From an uncultured Oscillospiraceae bacterium (GTDB lineage Bacteria > Bacillota > Clostridia > Oscillospirales > Oscillospiraceae), in assembly GCA_944387095.1 (NCBI GenBank), contig CALXDP010000008.1:27830-91829 (forward strand): a stretch of 64,000 bases of DNA. Direction: 5' to 3'. Made by a program: the position numbers and the translations under genes. The notes under the pieces were generated by a model that was given only the letters and a program-made list of their open reading frames with translations, ran no database searches and was not told the DNA's origin. Positions 1 through 8,288 of this stretch are shown one piece after another; the stretch's first letter is position 1, and each line of letters starts with the position of its first letter.

Positions 1-25
1 CTACGCCAAAACAGACCTTTTTCAT
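1..25 (-). CDS. 5' end of an unidentified gene, cut by the window edge
   Basis: Only eight codons are visible (MKKVCFGV), read on the minus strand from an ATG at 25. It is preceded by a good AAAGGAG ribosome binding site about nine bases upstream and starts 3 nt after the stop of the GH13 amylase, so it is almost certainly the next gene of the glycogen operon. The product cannot be named from this much sequence. Confidence 0.6.
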
Positions 26-28
26 GGT

Positions 29-1873
29 TCAGCACTCCTTTTCCAGGACAATGGCTCCGCCCCACTGATTCAGGACTAAGTTGCCGTCCTCCTGCCATCC
101 ATTGTGGATGAGCAGCGGCTGTCCACACAGCGGCATAGAGAGAGGCTCAGCTCCGCTATGGGCCCAAACGCGCAGGCGCTGGCCCTCCAAAAAACGGATA
201 AAGCAGATAGATTGTGTGGGGGCGGGCTGAAATTCGATGCTTCCGGTGCGCAGCGCCGGACAATTATGCTTGATCCGGCCCAAAGTCTGATAATAGCCAA
301 GAAGATCATGATTTTCCTGACCCCAGGGATAGCAGCGGCGGTTAAAGGGGTCCTCAAACCCCTCCATGCCAACCTCGTCCCCATAGTAGATACAGGGGGT
401 GCCAGGCAGGGTGAACTGAAGCAGGGCGGCCACCTTTTCCCGGACAATGGCCCAGGCCCTGTTCTCAGGAGAGAGAAACCGACCGGCCTTTTCCCCTTTG
501 GAGCCGGAAAAATTGTCTCCCAACATGGTGAGGATTCGGGGGGTGTCATGGGTGGACAGGCTGTTCATCACGCTGTGAAGTACGAAGGGGGGATAGTGCT
601 CCACAATGGTCATCACTTGACGCCGGAACTGGTCCCCGCCATGTCCCGCCATAAAGCTGAGGATGGCGTTGCGGAAGGGATAGTTCATCACGGAATCCAG
701 CTCGCCGTCAGAGAAATACTTCCTGCGCGCCCCATAGCTGATCTTGTTGGAGGCGTCTTCCCACACCTCCCCCAGCAGCCAGGCGTCAGGCTTGAGCTCT
801 TTCAAGCGCTTGCGCAGCGCCGCGATGAACGCGTCAGGCAGCTCATCGGCCACGTCCAGCCGGATTCCGTCGATTCCAAGGCTCAGCCAGTGGGCCAGCA
901 CGCTGTCCTCCGCCCGGATGATGAAGTCCAGATAATCCTCATTCATCTCGTTGACGCAAGGCAGGGTAGTGATACCCCACCAGGAGGTGTACTGGTTGGG
1001 GTAGTGTTGGAAATCATACCAGCTCCGATAGGGAGAATCGGGATCGCTCACCGCGCCGTGGCCAAAGATGTGCTTGGCGTCAAAATAGACACTGTTGCTG
1101 CCGGTGTGGGAAAATACGCCGTCCAGAATGACCTTCATACCCAGCTGGTGGGCAGCGTCACACAGATGGGAAAGATCCGCCTCAGTGCCCAGCATGGGAT
1201 CCACCCGTTTGTAGTCCGCGGTGTCATAGCGGTGGTTGGAAAAGGCCATGCACACGGGGTTGAGGTAGATTCCATCCACCCCCAAAGACTTCAAATAGGG
1301 CAGCTTTGCCTCGATCCCTTTGAGGTTGCCGCCGAAAAAATCGTTGTTCAGAACCTCACCCTGATCGTTTGGCAGATAGTGAGGGGTGTCCCCCCAGCTG
1401 TCATGGATCCAGTAGGGCTCCAGCTTCCCGGTGAGGTCACACTTTCCCGCCCGGAAAAACCGGTCAGGGAAGATCTGATACAGCACCGCCCCCTGAAATG
1501 CCTCAGGGGTGTGGAAGTGTTCGGAGTAGCAGGTGATCTGCCACTGATCCCCCTCGTTGGCCCGCAGCCCGGTCTCCCCGGAGCGGAACAGGCCAAAAGA
1601 GCCGGTGGTAAGCTCCACGTTAAAATAAAAGAAATAGAGGCCCTGGCGGGGGAGGGAGAACTCAGTGCGGTACTCCCAGTAGCACTCGCTTTCCCTCTCC
1701 CGGGTGAAAGATACCCGCATGCCGTATCCGGAGTCGCTGCTGACCACCACCTCCAGGTGGCTGAGGGGGCAGTCCTTTGGCACCTCCACCATCAGCTGGC
1801 ACACCTCATTCCGCTTGACACAGCCGAAGGGACGCTTATACCGCTCTGACAGGCTGTTGAATTGCATTTCCAT
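29..1873 (-). CDS. GH13 alpha-amylase / neopullulanase-type maltodextrin hydrolase
   Basis: A 614-residue cytoplasmic glycoside hydrolase family 13 enzyme; no signal peptide is visible. An N-terminal beta-sandwich of about 120 residues precedes the catalytic barrel (AVLYQIFPDRF), the layout of neopullulanase/cyclomaltodextrinase enzymes. The catalytic motifs are present: nucleophile Asp in GIDGIRLDVADE, acid/base Glu in LLGEVWED, and the third Asp in SLSTHDTPR. It probably hydrolyses alpha-1,4 (and perhaps alpha-1,6) links in maltodextrins released from glycogen. A TTG 15 bases upstream is in frame, but ATG 1873 has GGAG nine bases ahead and is preferred. It lies 60 bp after glgP, the last complete gene of the glycogen operon. 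Exact substrate is not decided by sequence. Confidence 0.88.
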   Translation of the reverse strand: MEMQFNSLSERYKRPFGCVKRNEVCQLMVEVPKDCPLSHLEVVVSSDSGYGMRVSFTRERESECYWEYRTEFSLPRQGLYFFYFNVELTTGSFGLFRSGETGLRANEGDQWQITCYSEHFHTPEAFQGAVLYQIFPDRFFRAGKCDLTGKLEPYWIHDSWGDTPHYLPNDQGEVLNNDFFGGNLKGIEAKLPYLKSLGVDGIYLNPVCMAFSNHRYDTADYKRVDPMLGTEADLSHLCDAAHQLGMKVILDGVFSHTGSNSVYFDAKHIFGHGAVSDPDSPYRSWYDFQHYPNQYTSWWGITTLPCVNEMNEDYLDFIIRAEDSVLAHWLSLGIDGIRLDVADELPDAFIAALRKRLKELKPDAWLLGEVWEDASNKISYGARRKYFSDGELDSVMNYPFRNAILSFMAGHGGDQFRRQVMTIVEHYPPFVLHSVMNSLSTHDTPRILTMLGDNFSGSKGEKAGRFLSPENRAWAIVREKVAALLQFTLPGTPCIYYGDEVGMEGFEDPFNRRCYPWGQENHDLLGYYQTLGRIKHNCPALRTGSIEFQPAPTQSICFIRFLEGQRLRVWAHSGAEPLSMPLCGQPLLIHNGWQEDGNLVLNQWGGAIVLEKEC

Positions 1874-1933
1874 GGTTTCAAACTCCAAACGCCGCGGCCA
1901 GCCAGAAAGAGACCCGACAGGGCGCAGATCAGA

Positions 1934-4339
1934 TTACGTTAGATTCCAGATGTTCTGGGCGTACTCCAGCACAGCCCGGTCCGCGGAGAACAGACCGGCC
2001 TTTGCGGTGTTCACCAGGGACATATTGGTGAAACGGCGCTTGTCGGCATATATGGCGCTCACATCCCGCTGGGCCCGCACATAGTCGTGGAAGTCAGCCA
2101 GGTTCATATAGGGGTCGGCGGTTCCCTTGTTGTTGGTGAGCAGGGAGCGGACAATGTCATCAAACTTCATGCCGTGGATACCGCCCATGAGCAGATCCAT
2201 CACCGCTTTGAGCTTAGGATCGCTGTGGACAAAGTCCATGGGGTTGTAACCCCGCCGCCAAAGATCCTCCACCTCGTCGGCCTTCAGGCCGAACAGAATG
2301 ATGTTGTCACTGCCCACCTGCTCGTGGATCTCCACGTTGGCGCCGTCCAGGGTGCCCAGCGTGATGGCACCGTTGATCATCAGCTTCATGTTGCCGGTAC
2401 CGCTGGCCTCTTTACCGGCGATGGAGATCTGCTCGGAGATCTCGGCGGCGGGAATGATTATTTCTGCGAGGGAGACGTTGTAGTCCTCCAGAAAGACCAC
2501 CTTCAGCTTGTCCCGGGTGGCAGGGTCGGAGTTGGCCATATTGGAAACGGCCACAATGAGCTGGATGATCTGCTTGGCCATGATATAGCCCGCGGAGGCC
2601 TTGGCGGCGAACACAAAGGTCCGGGGCTGGAAGGGGGCGTTGGGGTTGGCCTTAATCTCCAGGTACATGTGGAGGATCTGCAGCACGTTGAGCAGCTGCC
2701 GCTTGTACTCATGCAGGCGCTTGATCTGCACGTCGAACAGGCTGTCCGGATCCACCTGGATGCCGTTGCGCCGGAGGATCAGGTTGCTCAGCCGTACCTT
2801 GTTGGCCCGCTTGATCTCCCGCAGTCGCTGGAGCACGGAGGGGTCATCGTGGTACTGCATCAGCTTTTCCAGCTGGAAGCTGTCGGTGAGAAAGCCGTCC
2901 CCGATCAGACCGCACAGCAGGTCGGTGAGCTCGGGGTTTGACTGGCCCAGCCAGCGGCGGTATGCGATGCCGTTGGTGACGTTGAGGAAGCGGCTGGGAT
3001 CAATCTGATAGTAGTCGTGGAAAATGCTGTGCTCCAAGATCTCGGTGTGCAGCTTGGACACGCCGTTGATCTTGTGGCAGGCAGCCAGACACAGGTTTGC
3101 CATGCGGATCTCGCCGTTGTGGACGATGGCCATATAGTTGATCTTGCCCTCATCGCCGCCGTAGATCCCCCTGAGCTTCTCGTACAGCCGGCGGTTGATC
3201 TCGCACACGATCTGGTAAATCCGGGGCAGTTGCTTGGCGAACAGCTGCTCGTTCCAGCGCTCCAACGCCTCGCTCATCACCGTGTGGTTGGTGTAAGACA
3301 GCGTCTTGCAGGTGATGGCCCATGCCCTATCCCAGCCATAGTCATACTCATCCACCAGTAGGCGCATCAGCTCGGGCACGCACAGAGCAGGGTGGGTGTC
3401 GTTGATGTGGATGGACACCTTGTCAGCCAGGTTGTCCAGGGACCTGTACTCCCGCAAGTGCTTTTTCAGGATGCTCTGCACCGAGGCGGACACCAGCAGG
3501 TATTGCTGGCGCAGGCGCAGAATCTTGCCTGCCTCGTGGTCGTCGGCGGGGTAGAGGACCTTGGAGATGACCTCCGCCATGGTATCGCCTTCCAGCGCCT
3601 TGGCATAGTCTCCCCGGGAGAAGGCGGACATGTCAAAACTGCGGGGAGACTTGGCGCCCCACAGGATCAGCTTATTCACCGCGCCGCTGTGATAGCCGGA
3701 GACATACATGTCATAGGGGATGGCCATCACAGACTGATAGTTGAGAAGAGCCGCTCGGAACTTGCCGTTGTCGTCCCAGCTGTGGACCTCGCCCCCCAGC
3801 TTGACCTCCACGGCCTCGTCCTCCCGGGGGTTGATCCACACATCCCCCATGTTCAGCCAATCATCGGGGAACTCCACTTGCCAGCCGTCCACGATCTTCT
3901 GCTTGAAAATGCCGAACTCGTAGCGAATGGAAAAGCCGGTGACCGGCATGCCCAGGCTGGCGGCGGAATCCATATAGCAGGCGGCCAGGCGGCCCAGACC
4001 GCCGTTGCCCAGGCCGGCGTCCGGTTCCATGGCGTACAGGTCATGGAGGTCCACGCCGTGTTTGGCCAGGGCGGAGGTGAACGGCTGCTCCAGGCCCAGG
4101 TTGTACAGGTTATTGCGCAGGGAAGTGCCCATCAAAAACTCCATGGACATGTAGTAAACCTGCTTTTTATGCTGCTCGGTCATTTTGCGGCTGTACTCAG
4201 CGTTTTTGACCAAAAGCATGTCGTTGATGACATAGCACAGCGCGCGGTAGACCTGTTGAGGGGAAGCGCTGTCTATGTTGCAGCCATATCGCAGCAGGAG
4301 CATTTCATTCATTGCCTTGATGATCTGTTTTTCGTCCAT
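1934..4339 (-). CDS. glgP: glycogen/maltodextrin phosphorylase
   Basis: An 801-residue GT35 phosphorylase that releases glucose-1-phosphate from alpha-glucan chain ends using PLP. Visible motifs include the N-terminal VYYMSMEFLMG block, NGGLGRLAACYMDS, the loop EASGTGNMK whose Lys carries PLP, and GTLDGANVEI. Length is normal for the family. The open frame extends ten codons upstream, but ATG 4339 (MDEKQIIKAM) follows AAAGGAG at ideal spacing and is chosen. It is downstream of glgA, separated by a strong hairpin at 4413-4454, so it may be expressed at a different level from the synthesis genes. Confidence 0.95.
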   Translation of the reverse strand: MDEKQIIKAMNEMLLLRYGCNIDSASPQQVYRALCYVINDMLLVKNAEYSRKMTEQHKKQVYYMSMEFLMGTSLRNNLYNLGLEQPFTSALAKHGVDLHDLYAMEPDAGLGNGGLGRLAACYMDSAASLGMPVTGFSIRYEFGIFKQKIVDGWQVEFPDDWLNMGDVWINPREDEAVEVKLGGEVHSWDDNGKFRAALLNYQSVMAIPYDMYVSGYHSGAVNKLILWGAKSPRSFDMSAFSRGDYAKALEGDTMAEVISKVLYPADDHEAGKILRLRQQYLLVSASVQSILKKHLREYRSLDNLADKVSIHINDTHPALCVPELMRLLVDEYDYGWDRAWAITCKTLSYTNHTVMSEALERWNEQLFAKQLPRIYQIVCEINRRLYEKLRGIYGGDEGKINYMAIVHNGEIRMANLCLAACHKINGVSKLHTEILEHSIFHDYYQIDPSRFLNVTNGIAYRRWLGQSNPELTDLLCGLIGDGFLTDSFQLEKLMQYHDDPSVLQRLREIKRANKVRLSNLILRRNGIQVDPDSLFDVQIKRLHEYKRQLLNVLQILHMYLEIKANPNAPFQPRTFVFAAKASAGYIMAKQIIQLIVAVSNMANSDPATRDKLKVVFLEDYNVSLAEIIIPAAEISEQISIAGKEASGTGNMKLMINGAITLGTLDGANVEIHEQVGSDNIILFGLKADEVEDLWRRGYNPMDFVHSDPKLKAVMDLLMGGIHGMKFDDIVRSLLTNNKGTADPYMNLADFHDYVRAQRDVSAIYADKRRFTNMSLVNTAKAGLFSADRAVLEYAQNIWNLT

Positions 4340-4412
4340 GGTAAACTCCTTTGCCACCGGGAAAGGCATCCGGTATCCATTTAGTTTCAGTACCTGCCCC
4401 GGTGATGAAAAC

Positions 4413-4454
4413 TTTCACAAGGACAGCCCGCATATGCGGGCTGCCCTTGTGGAA
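4413..4454 (-). terminator. hairpin between glgA and glgP
   Basis: A long, nearly perfect stem-loop (arms about 20 bp with small bulges, centred on CATATG near 4433) lies between glgA and glgP. It lacks a clean run of T on the minus strand, so it could be a partial terminator or an RNA-stabilising intercistronic hairpin rather than a full stop. I did not find a convincing separate promoter for glgP. Confidence 0.5.
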
Positions 4455-4513
4455 AATGCAGGGTGCATCCCGATTCGTCAGCAGCGGGATCTTCCCGCGG
4501 CATATACAAGTTA

Positions 4514-5944
4514 TTATACCATAGAACGATAGATTTGCCAATACTCCTCCACGGAATGTTTCCAGGAGCTGTCGTAGGCCATGTCGTTGCGGCGCAGGAT
4601 GTCCCAGCGTTTTCCATCGTGGAAGAGGCTTTCGGCCCGGCGTACCGCGTCCAACATGTCGTGGGCGTTGTAGGTCTTGAAGGTGAAGCCCCGGCCCTCC
4701 ATGGTTTCTGGATTCAGGGCGGGGACGGTGTCAAACAGGCCGCCGGTCTCCCGCACCACGGGGATGGTGCCGTAGCGCATGGCGATCAGCTGGGTCAGGC
4801 CGCAGGGCTCCTGTTTGGAGGGCATGAGCACGATGTCGCCGCCGGCATAGGTCTGATGGGCCAGGGTGTTGTCAAAAACGATGTTGGCGGACATCTTGTG
4901 GGAGAACCGGGCGGCATAGTAGCGGAACATATCCTCATACTGCCGGTCGCCGGTGCCGATGACCACCAGCTGGATGTCGTCCCACATCAGATCATCCATC
5001 ACCGCCTGGACCAGGTCCAGCCCCTTATGGCCCACCAGCCGGCTGATCATGATGACCACAGGCACATCGTCCCGGCAGGCCAGGCCCAACTTCTGCTGCA
5101 AAAAGCGCTTGTTCTCCAACTTTTTTTTCAGCTCGTCGGCGGTGTAGTTGACGTAGAGCAGGGGATCGGTGGCGGGGTCGAACACATCGGTGTCGATGCC
5201 GTTGACCACGCCGGACAGCTTGTAGCTGTGGGCCTGAAGCACCTCATGCAGGCCGTGGGCATAGTAAGGGTTCTGGATCTCATAGGCGTAGGTGCGGGAG
5301 ACGGTGCTCACCCGGTCGGACACCAGGATGGCAGCCTTCATCAGGTTGGTGCAGCCGTCATACGCCATGGTGCCCTTCCAATCCTCCGGCAGACCTAGGC
5401 ACTCGTCCACAAAGGAGTTGTGAGCCTTGCCCTGATACTCCATGTTGTGAATGGTGAACAGGGTGCGAATGGGCTGATAGGAAGACAGCCCCATATAGAA
5501 GGCCCGCAGAAACACCGGGATCAGAGCGGTTTGCCAGTCGTTGGCGTGGATCACATCGGGATACCAGCCCAGATGCTGCAACGACTCCAGAACAGCCTTG
5601 GAGAAGAAGGCGAAGCGCTCGCCGTCGTCATAGTAGCCGTAGGCGTTGTCCCGATAGAAGTAATACTCATTGTCAATGAAGTAGTAGGTCAGATTGTCCC
5701 GGTCGGTGGTGGCCTTGAACACACCGGCGTATACGCTGCGCCAGGACAGAGGGACAAAGAAATGGGTCACATACTCGATGTGAAAGTCTGGGTTGTCCTT
5801 GACAGTCTTGTAATAGGGGACGAAAACCTGCACGTCGGCGTCCGGGGTATCGCTGAGCGCCTTAGGCAGGGCGGCGGCCACATCCCCCAGCCCCCCGGTT
5901 TTCAGATAGGGGGCCGCCTCACTGGCGGCGAACAGGATTCTCAT
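4514..5944 (-). CDS. glgA: glycogen synthase (ADP-glucose)
   Basis: A 476-residue GT5 glycogen synthase that transfers glucose from ADP-glucose to the growing alpha-1,4 chain. The N-terminus MRILFAASEAAPYLKTGG carries the conserved KxGGL ADP-glucose site; later blocks include IHANDWQTALIPVFL, TIHNMEYQG, VNGIDTDVFDP and, near the C-terminus, the donor-site segment PSKQEPCGLTQLIAM. The frame is open 26 codons further, but ATG 5944 follows AAAGGAG and overlaps the glgD stop by 4 nt (ATGA), implying translational coupling with glgD. Confidence 0.96.
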   Translation of the reverse strand: MRILFAASEAAPYLKTGGLGDVAAALPKALSDTPDADVQVFVPYYKTVKDNPDFHIEYVTHFFVPLSWRSVYAGVFKATTDRDNLTYYFIDNEYYFYRDNAYGYYDDGERFAFFSKAVLESLQHLGWYPDVIHANDWQTALIPVFLRAFYMGLSSYQPIRTLFTIHNMEYQGKAHNSFVDECLGLPEDWKGTMAYDGCTNLMKAAILVSDRVSTVSRTYAYEIQNPYYAHGLHEVLQAHSYKLSGVVNGIDTDVFDPATDPLLYVNYTADELKKKLENKRFLQQKLGLACRDDVPVVIMISRLVGHKGLDLVQAVMDDLMWDDIQLVVIGTGDRQYEDMFRYYAARFSHKMSANIVFDNTLAHQTYAGGDIVLMPSKQEPCGLTQLIAMRYGTIPVVRETGGLFDTVPALNPETMEGRGFTFKTYNAHDMLDAVRRAESLFHDGKRWDILRRNDMAYDSSWKHSVEEYWQIYRSMV

Positions 5945-7059
5945 ACCGTCACTCCTTTCCGAATGATCACGGGGGCGGAGGCCAGCCCTTTCAACTCGGT
6001 GCCGGCGGAAATGGTGGCCCACTTATCCACAATCACGTTCTCCAGCACCGCGCCTTCGCCCACAACGCTGCCCTGCATGATGATGCAGTCCCTGATCACC
6101 GCGCCCTTGCCGATGCGCACCCCCCGGGAGAGGACACAGTTTTCCGCGGTGCCGTCGATGATGCAGCCGTCGGCAATGATACACCCGGACACGGAGCAGT
6201 CCATGCCGTAATAGGTGGGCACCTCATCGTTGACCCGGGTATAGATGGGGGAGTCGGCCTGGAACAGGGACTTGCGTACCCTGGCATCGGTGAGCATCAG
6301 GTTGCTGTGGAAATATTCCGCCACATTGCGCACCCGCAGCACCTCATCTTGACACTCGTAAATGTTGATGGACAGCCGCCCCTGGTTAAATTTGCGTTGG
6401 ATAAAGTCCCGCTCCAGGTCGTAGGCGCCCTGGGCGGTGTACTCTTTGATCACCTGGATAAGCAGCTCCCGGCTGATGATATAGGTACCCATGCTGGAAA
6501 AACTTCCGGCGCTGGCGGGATAATTCAAAGCGCAGGCGGTGGCCCGGCCGGATTCATCAGCCAGCATGACAAAGGTGCAGGGCTCCGTGCTGGTCCCGTC
6601 CTCCTTGGTGGCCACCACAGTGATGTCGCAGCCGCTGCTGATATGGGACTCCAGGGCCGGGCGGTAGTCCATGTTGCACAGCACGTGGGCACTGGCCAAA
6701 AGCACATAGGGGGTGGTTGCGTCCTGAAGGTAATTTAGGGCATTGCGCAGCTCGTCCAGCTTGCCCCGGTGCATTTGGCTGAAGCTCTCGGTGGCGAAGG
6801 GGGGCAAAAGGAGCAGCCCGCCGTTCTTCCGGTTCAGATCCCACTCCTGGGCGTTGGCCAGATGATCCATCAGAGAGTGATAGTGCTGCTTGGCCAGCAC
6901 ACCTACGTTGGTGATGCCGGAGTTGACCATGTTGGACAGGGTGAAATCGATCAAGCGGTAACGCCCGCCAAAGGGAATGGCCGCCATATTGCGGTCGTGG
7001 GTAAAGGCGTTGAGCTCATCATTATACATCTCGGAAAAGATGATACCGGTCATTTTCAT
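5941..7059 (-). CDS. glgD: ADP-glucose pyrophosphorylase regulatory subunit GlgD
   Basis: A 372-residue nucleotidyltransferase-fold protein with a left-handed beta-helix C-terminus (hexapeptide-like repeats such as GCIIADGCIIDGTAENC). It resembles GlgC but lacks GlgC's GGxGxRL nucleotide-binding start, reading MKMTGIIFSEMYNDE instead, as is typical of the GlgD partner that modulates GlgC in Firmicutes. ATG 7059 is chosen because AGGGAGG sits eight bases upstream; a TTG at 7077 overlapping the glgC stop is the alternative. It lies between glgC and glgA, coupled to glgA by a 4-nt overlap. Confidence 0.93.
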   Translation of the reverse strand: MKMTGIIFSEMYNDELNAFTHDRNMAAIPFGGRYRLIDFTLSNMVNSGITNVGVLAKQHYHSLMDHLANAQEWDLNRKNGGLLLLPPFATESFSQMHRGKLDELRNALNYLQDATTPYVLLASAHVLCNMDYRPALESHISSGCDITVVATKEDGTSTEPCTFVMLADESGRATACALNYPASAGSFSSMGTYIISRELLIQVIKEYTAQGAYDLERDFIQRKFNQGRLSINIYECQDEVLRVRNVAEYFHSNLMLTDARVRKSLFQADSPIYTRVNDEVPTYYGMDCSVSGCIIADGCIIDGTAENCVLSRGVRIGKGAVIRDCIIMQGSVVGEGAVLENVIVDKWATISAGTELKGLASAPVIIRKGVTV

Positions 7060-7073
7060 TGCGATGGCCTCCC

Positions 7074-8264
7074 TCAAACGATTTCTTTGGGCTTGATGAC
7101 GGCGCCTGAGGGAATGGTCCTCCTATGGCCCACCACGCTGATGTCCCACTCGCCGCCCACGCAGTGTTCCGGACGGTCTCCAATGGTAGCGCCAGGCTCG
7201 ATGACGCACTGTTCTCCGATGATGGCGTAGTTGACGCAGCTGCCCCGCTTAACCACGGTGTTGGGCATGACCACGGCGCCCACTACGCTGGCCCCCTCCT
7301 CCACCACACAGCCGGTGTACAGCACGGAATTTTCGACAGTGCCGTAAATCTCGCAGCCTTCCGCCACAAAGGAGTTGGTCACTTTGGAGCCTGGGGCAAG
7401 CATGCTGGAGGGGCTGGCGTAGTTGCGGGCGTAAACTTTGAAACGGGGGTTGCGGATATCCAGAGGATCCTTGGGGTCCAGCAGGTCCATGTTGGCGTCC
7501 CACAGGCTGCCCAGAGTGCCCACATCCTTCCAGTAGCCCTCAAAGGGATAGGCAAACAGCCTGCGCCCATCCCGGAGGAAGGCGGGGATGACGTTTTTGC
7601 CGAAATCATTTTCCGAGCCGGGATCGGCCTCGTCGGCGATGAGGTACTGCTTGAGCACGTCCCAGGTAAAGATATACACACCCATGGACGCCTGGTTGCT
7701 TTTGGGATTGGCGGGCTTTTCCTCAAACTCCGTGATGGCCTGGTTGGCGTCGGTACTCATGATGCCCATGCGTCTGGCGTCATCAGGGCTGACGGTGATG
7801 ACCGCGATGGTACACTCCGCGCCCTTCTCCTTGTGGAACTGGAGCATCTTGTGATAGTCCATCTTGTAGATGTGATCGCCAGAGAGAATGAGCACATATT
7901 CCGGCTGGTAGCGCTCAATGAACGGGATGTTCTGATAGATGGCATTGGCGGTGCCCTTATACCACTGGTTGTTGCTGGTCTTGGTGTAGGGCGGCAGCAC
8001 GTGGGCCCCGCCGAAGTTGCGGTTCAGGTCCCAGGGCTGGCCATTGCCGATGTAGTCGTTGAGCTCCAACGGCTGATATTGGGTGAGGATGCCCACCGTG
8101 TCAATCCCGGAATTGACGCAGTTGGACAGGGAAAAGTCGATGATGCGGTACTTGCCGCCAAATGGAACCGCGGGTTTTGCGGTATCCTGGGTCAGCACGT
8201 ATAATCTGCTGCCCTGCCCACCGGCCAGCAGCATGGCAATGCATTCTTTCTTTCGTTCGATCAC
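7074..8264 (-). CDS. glgC: glucose-1-phosphate adenylyltransferase
   Basis: A 396-residue catalytic subunit that makes ADP-glucose from ATP and glucose-1-phosphate, the committed step of glycogen synthesis. Signatures seen: [16 protein letters not shown] (nucleotide loop), [19 protein letters not shown], the sugar-phosphate segment GDHIYKMDY, and a C-terminal beta-helix. The start is a GTG at 8264 behind a G-rich ribosome binding site; no ATG in the right place exists. The gene sits 24 bp after glgB and just upstream of glgD. Confidence 0.96.
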   Translation of the reverse strand: MIERKKECIAMLLAGGQGSRLYVLTQDTAKPAVPFGGKYRIIDFSLSNCVNSGIDTVGILTQYQPLELNDYIGNGQPWDLNRNFGGAHVLPPYTKTSNNQWYKGTANAIYQNIPFIERYQPEYVLILSGDHIYKMDYHKMLQFHKEKGAECTIAVITVSPDDARRMGIMSTDANQAITEFEEKPANPKSNQASMGVYIFTWDVLKQYLIADEADPGSENDFGKNVIPAFLRDGRRLFAYPFEGYWKDVGTLGSLWDANMDLLDPKDPLDIRNPRFKVYARNYASPSSMLAPGSKVTNSFVAEGCEIYGTVENSVLYTGCVVEEGASVVGAVVMPNTVVKRGSCVNYAIIGEQCVIEPGATIGDRPEHCVGGEWDISVVGHRRTIPSGAVIKPKEIV

Positions 8265-8288
8265 AAGGAAGCCCCCCTATTTATACTA

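Noticed and set aside
104-1849. 581-codon plus-strand frame opposite the amylase, and similar long frames opposite glgP, glgB and others
   Set aside because: Antisense shadows created by high G+C in the third codon position; the coding strand has all catalytic motifs.
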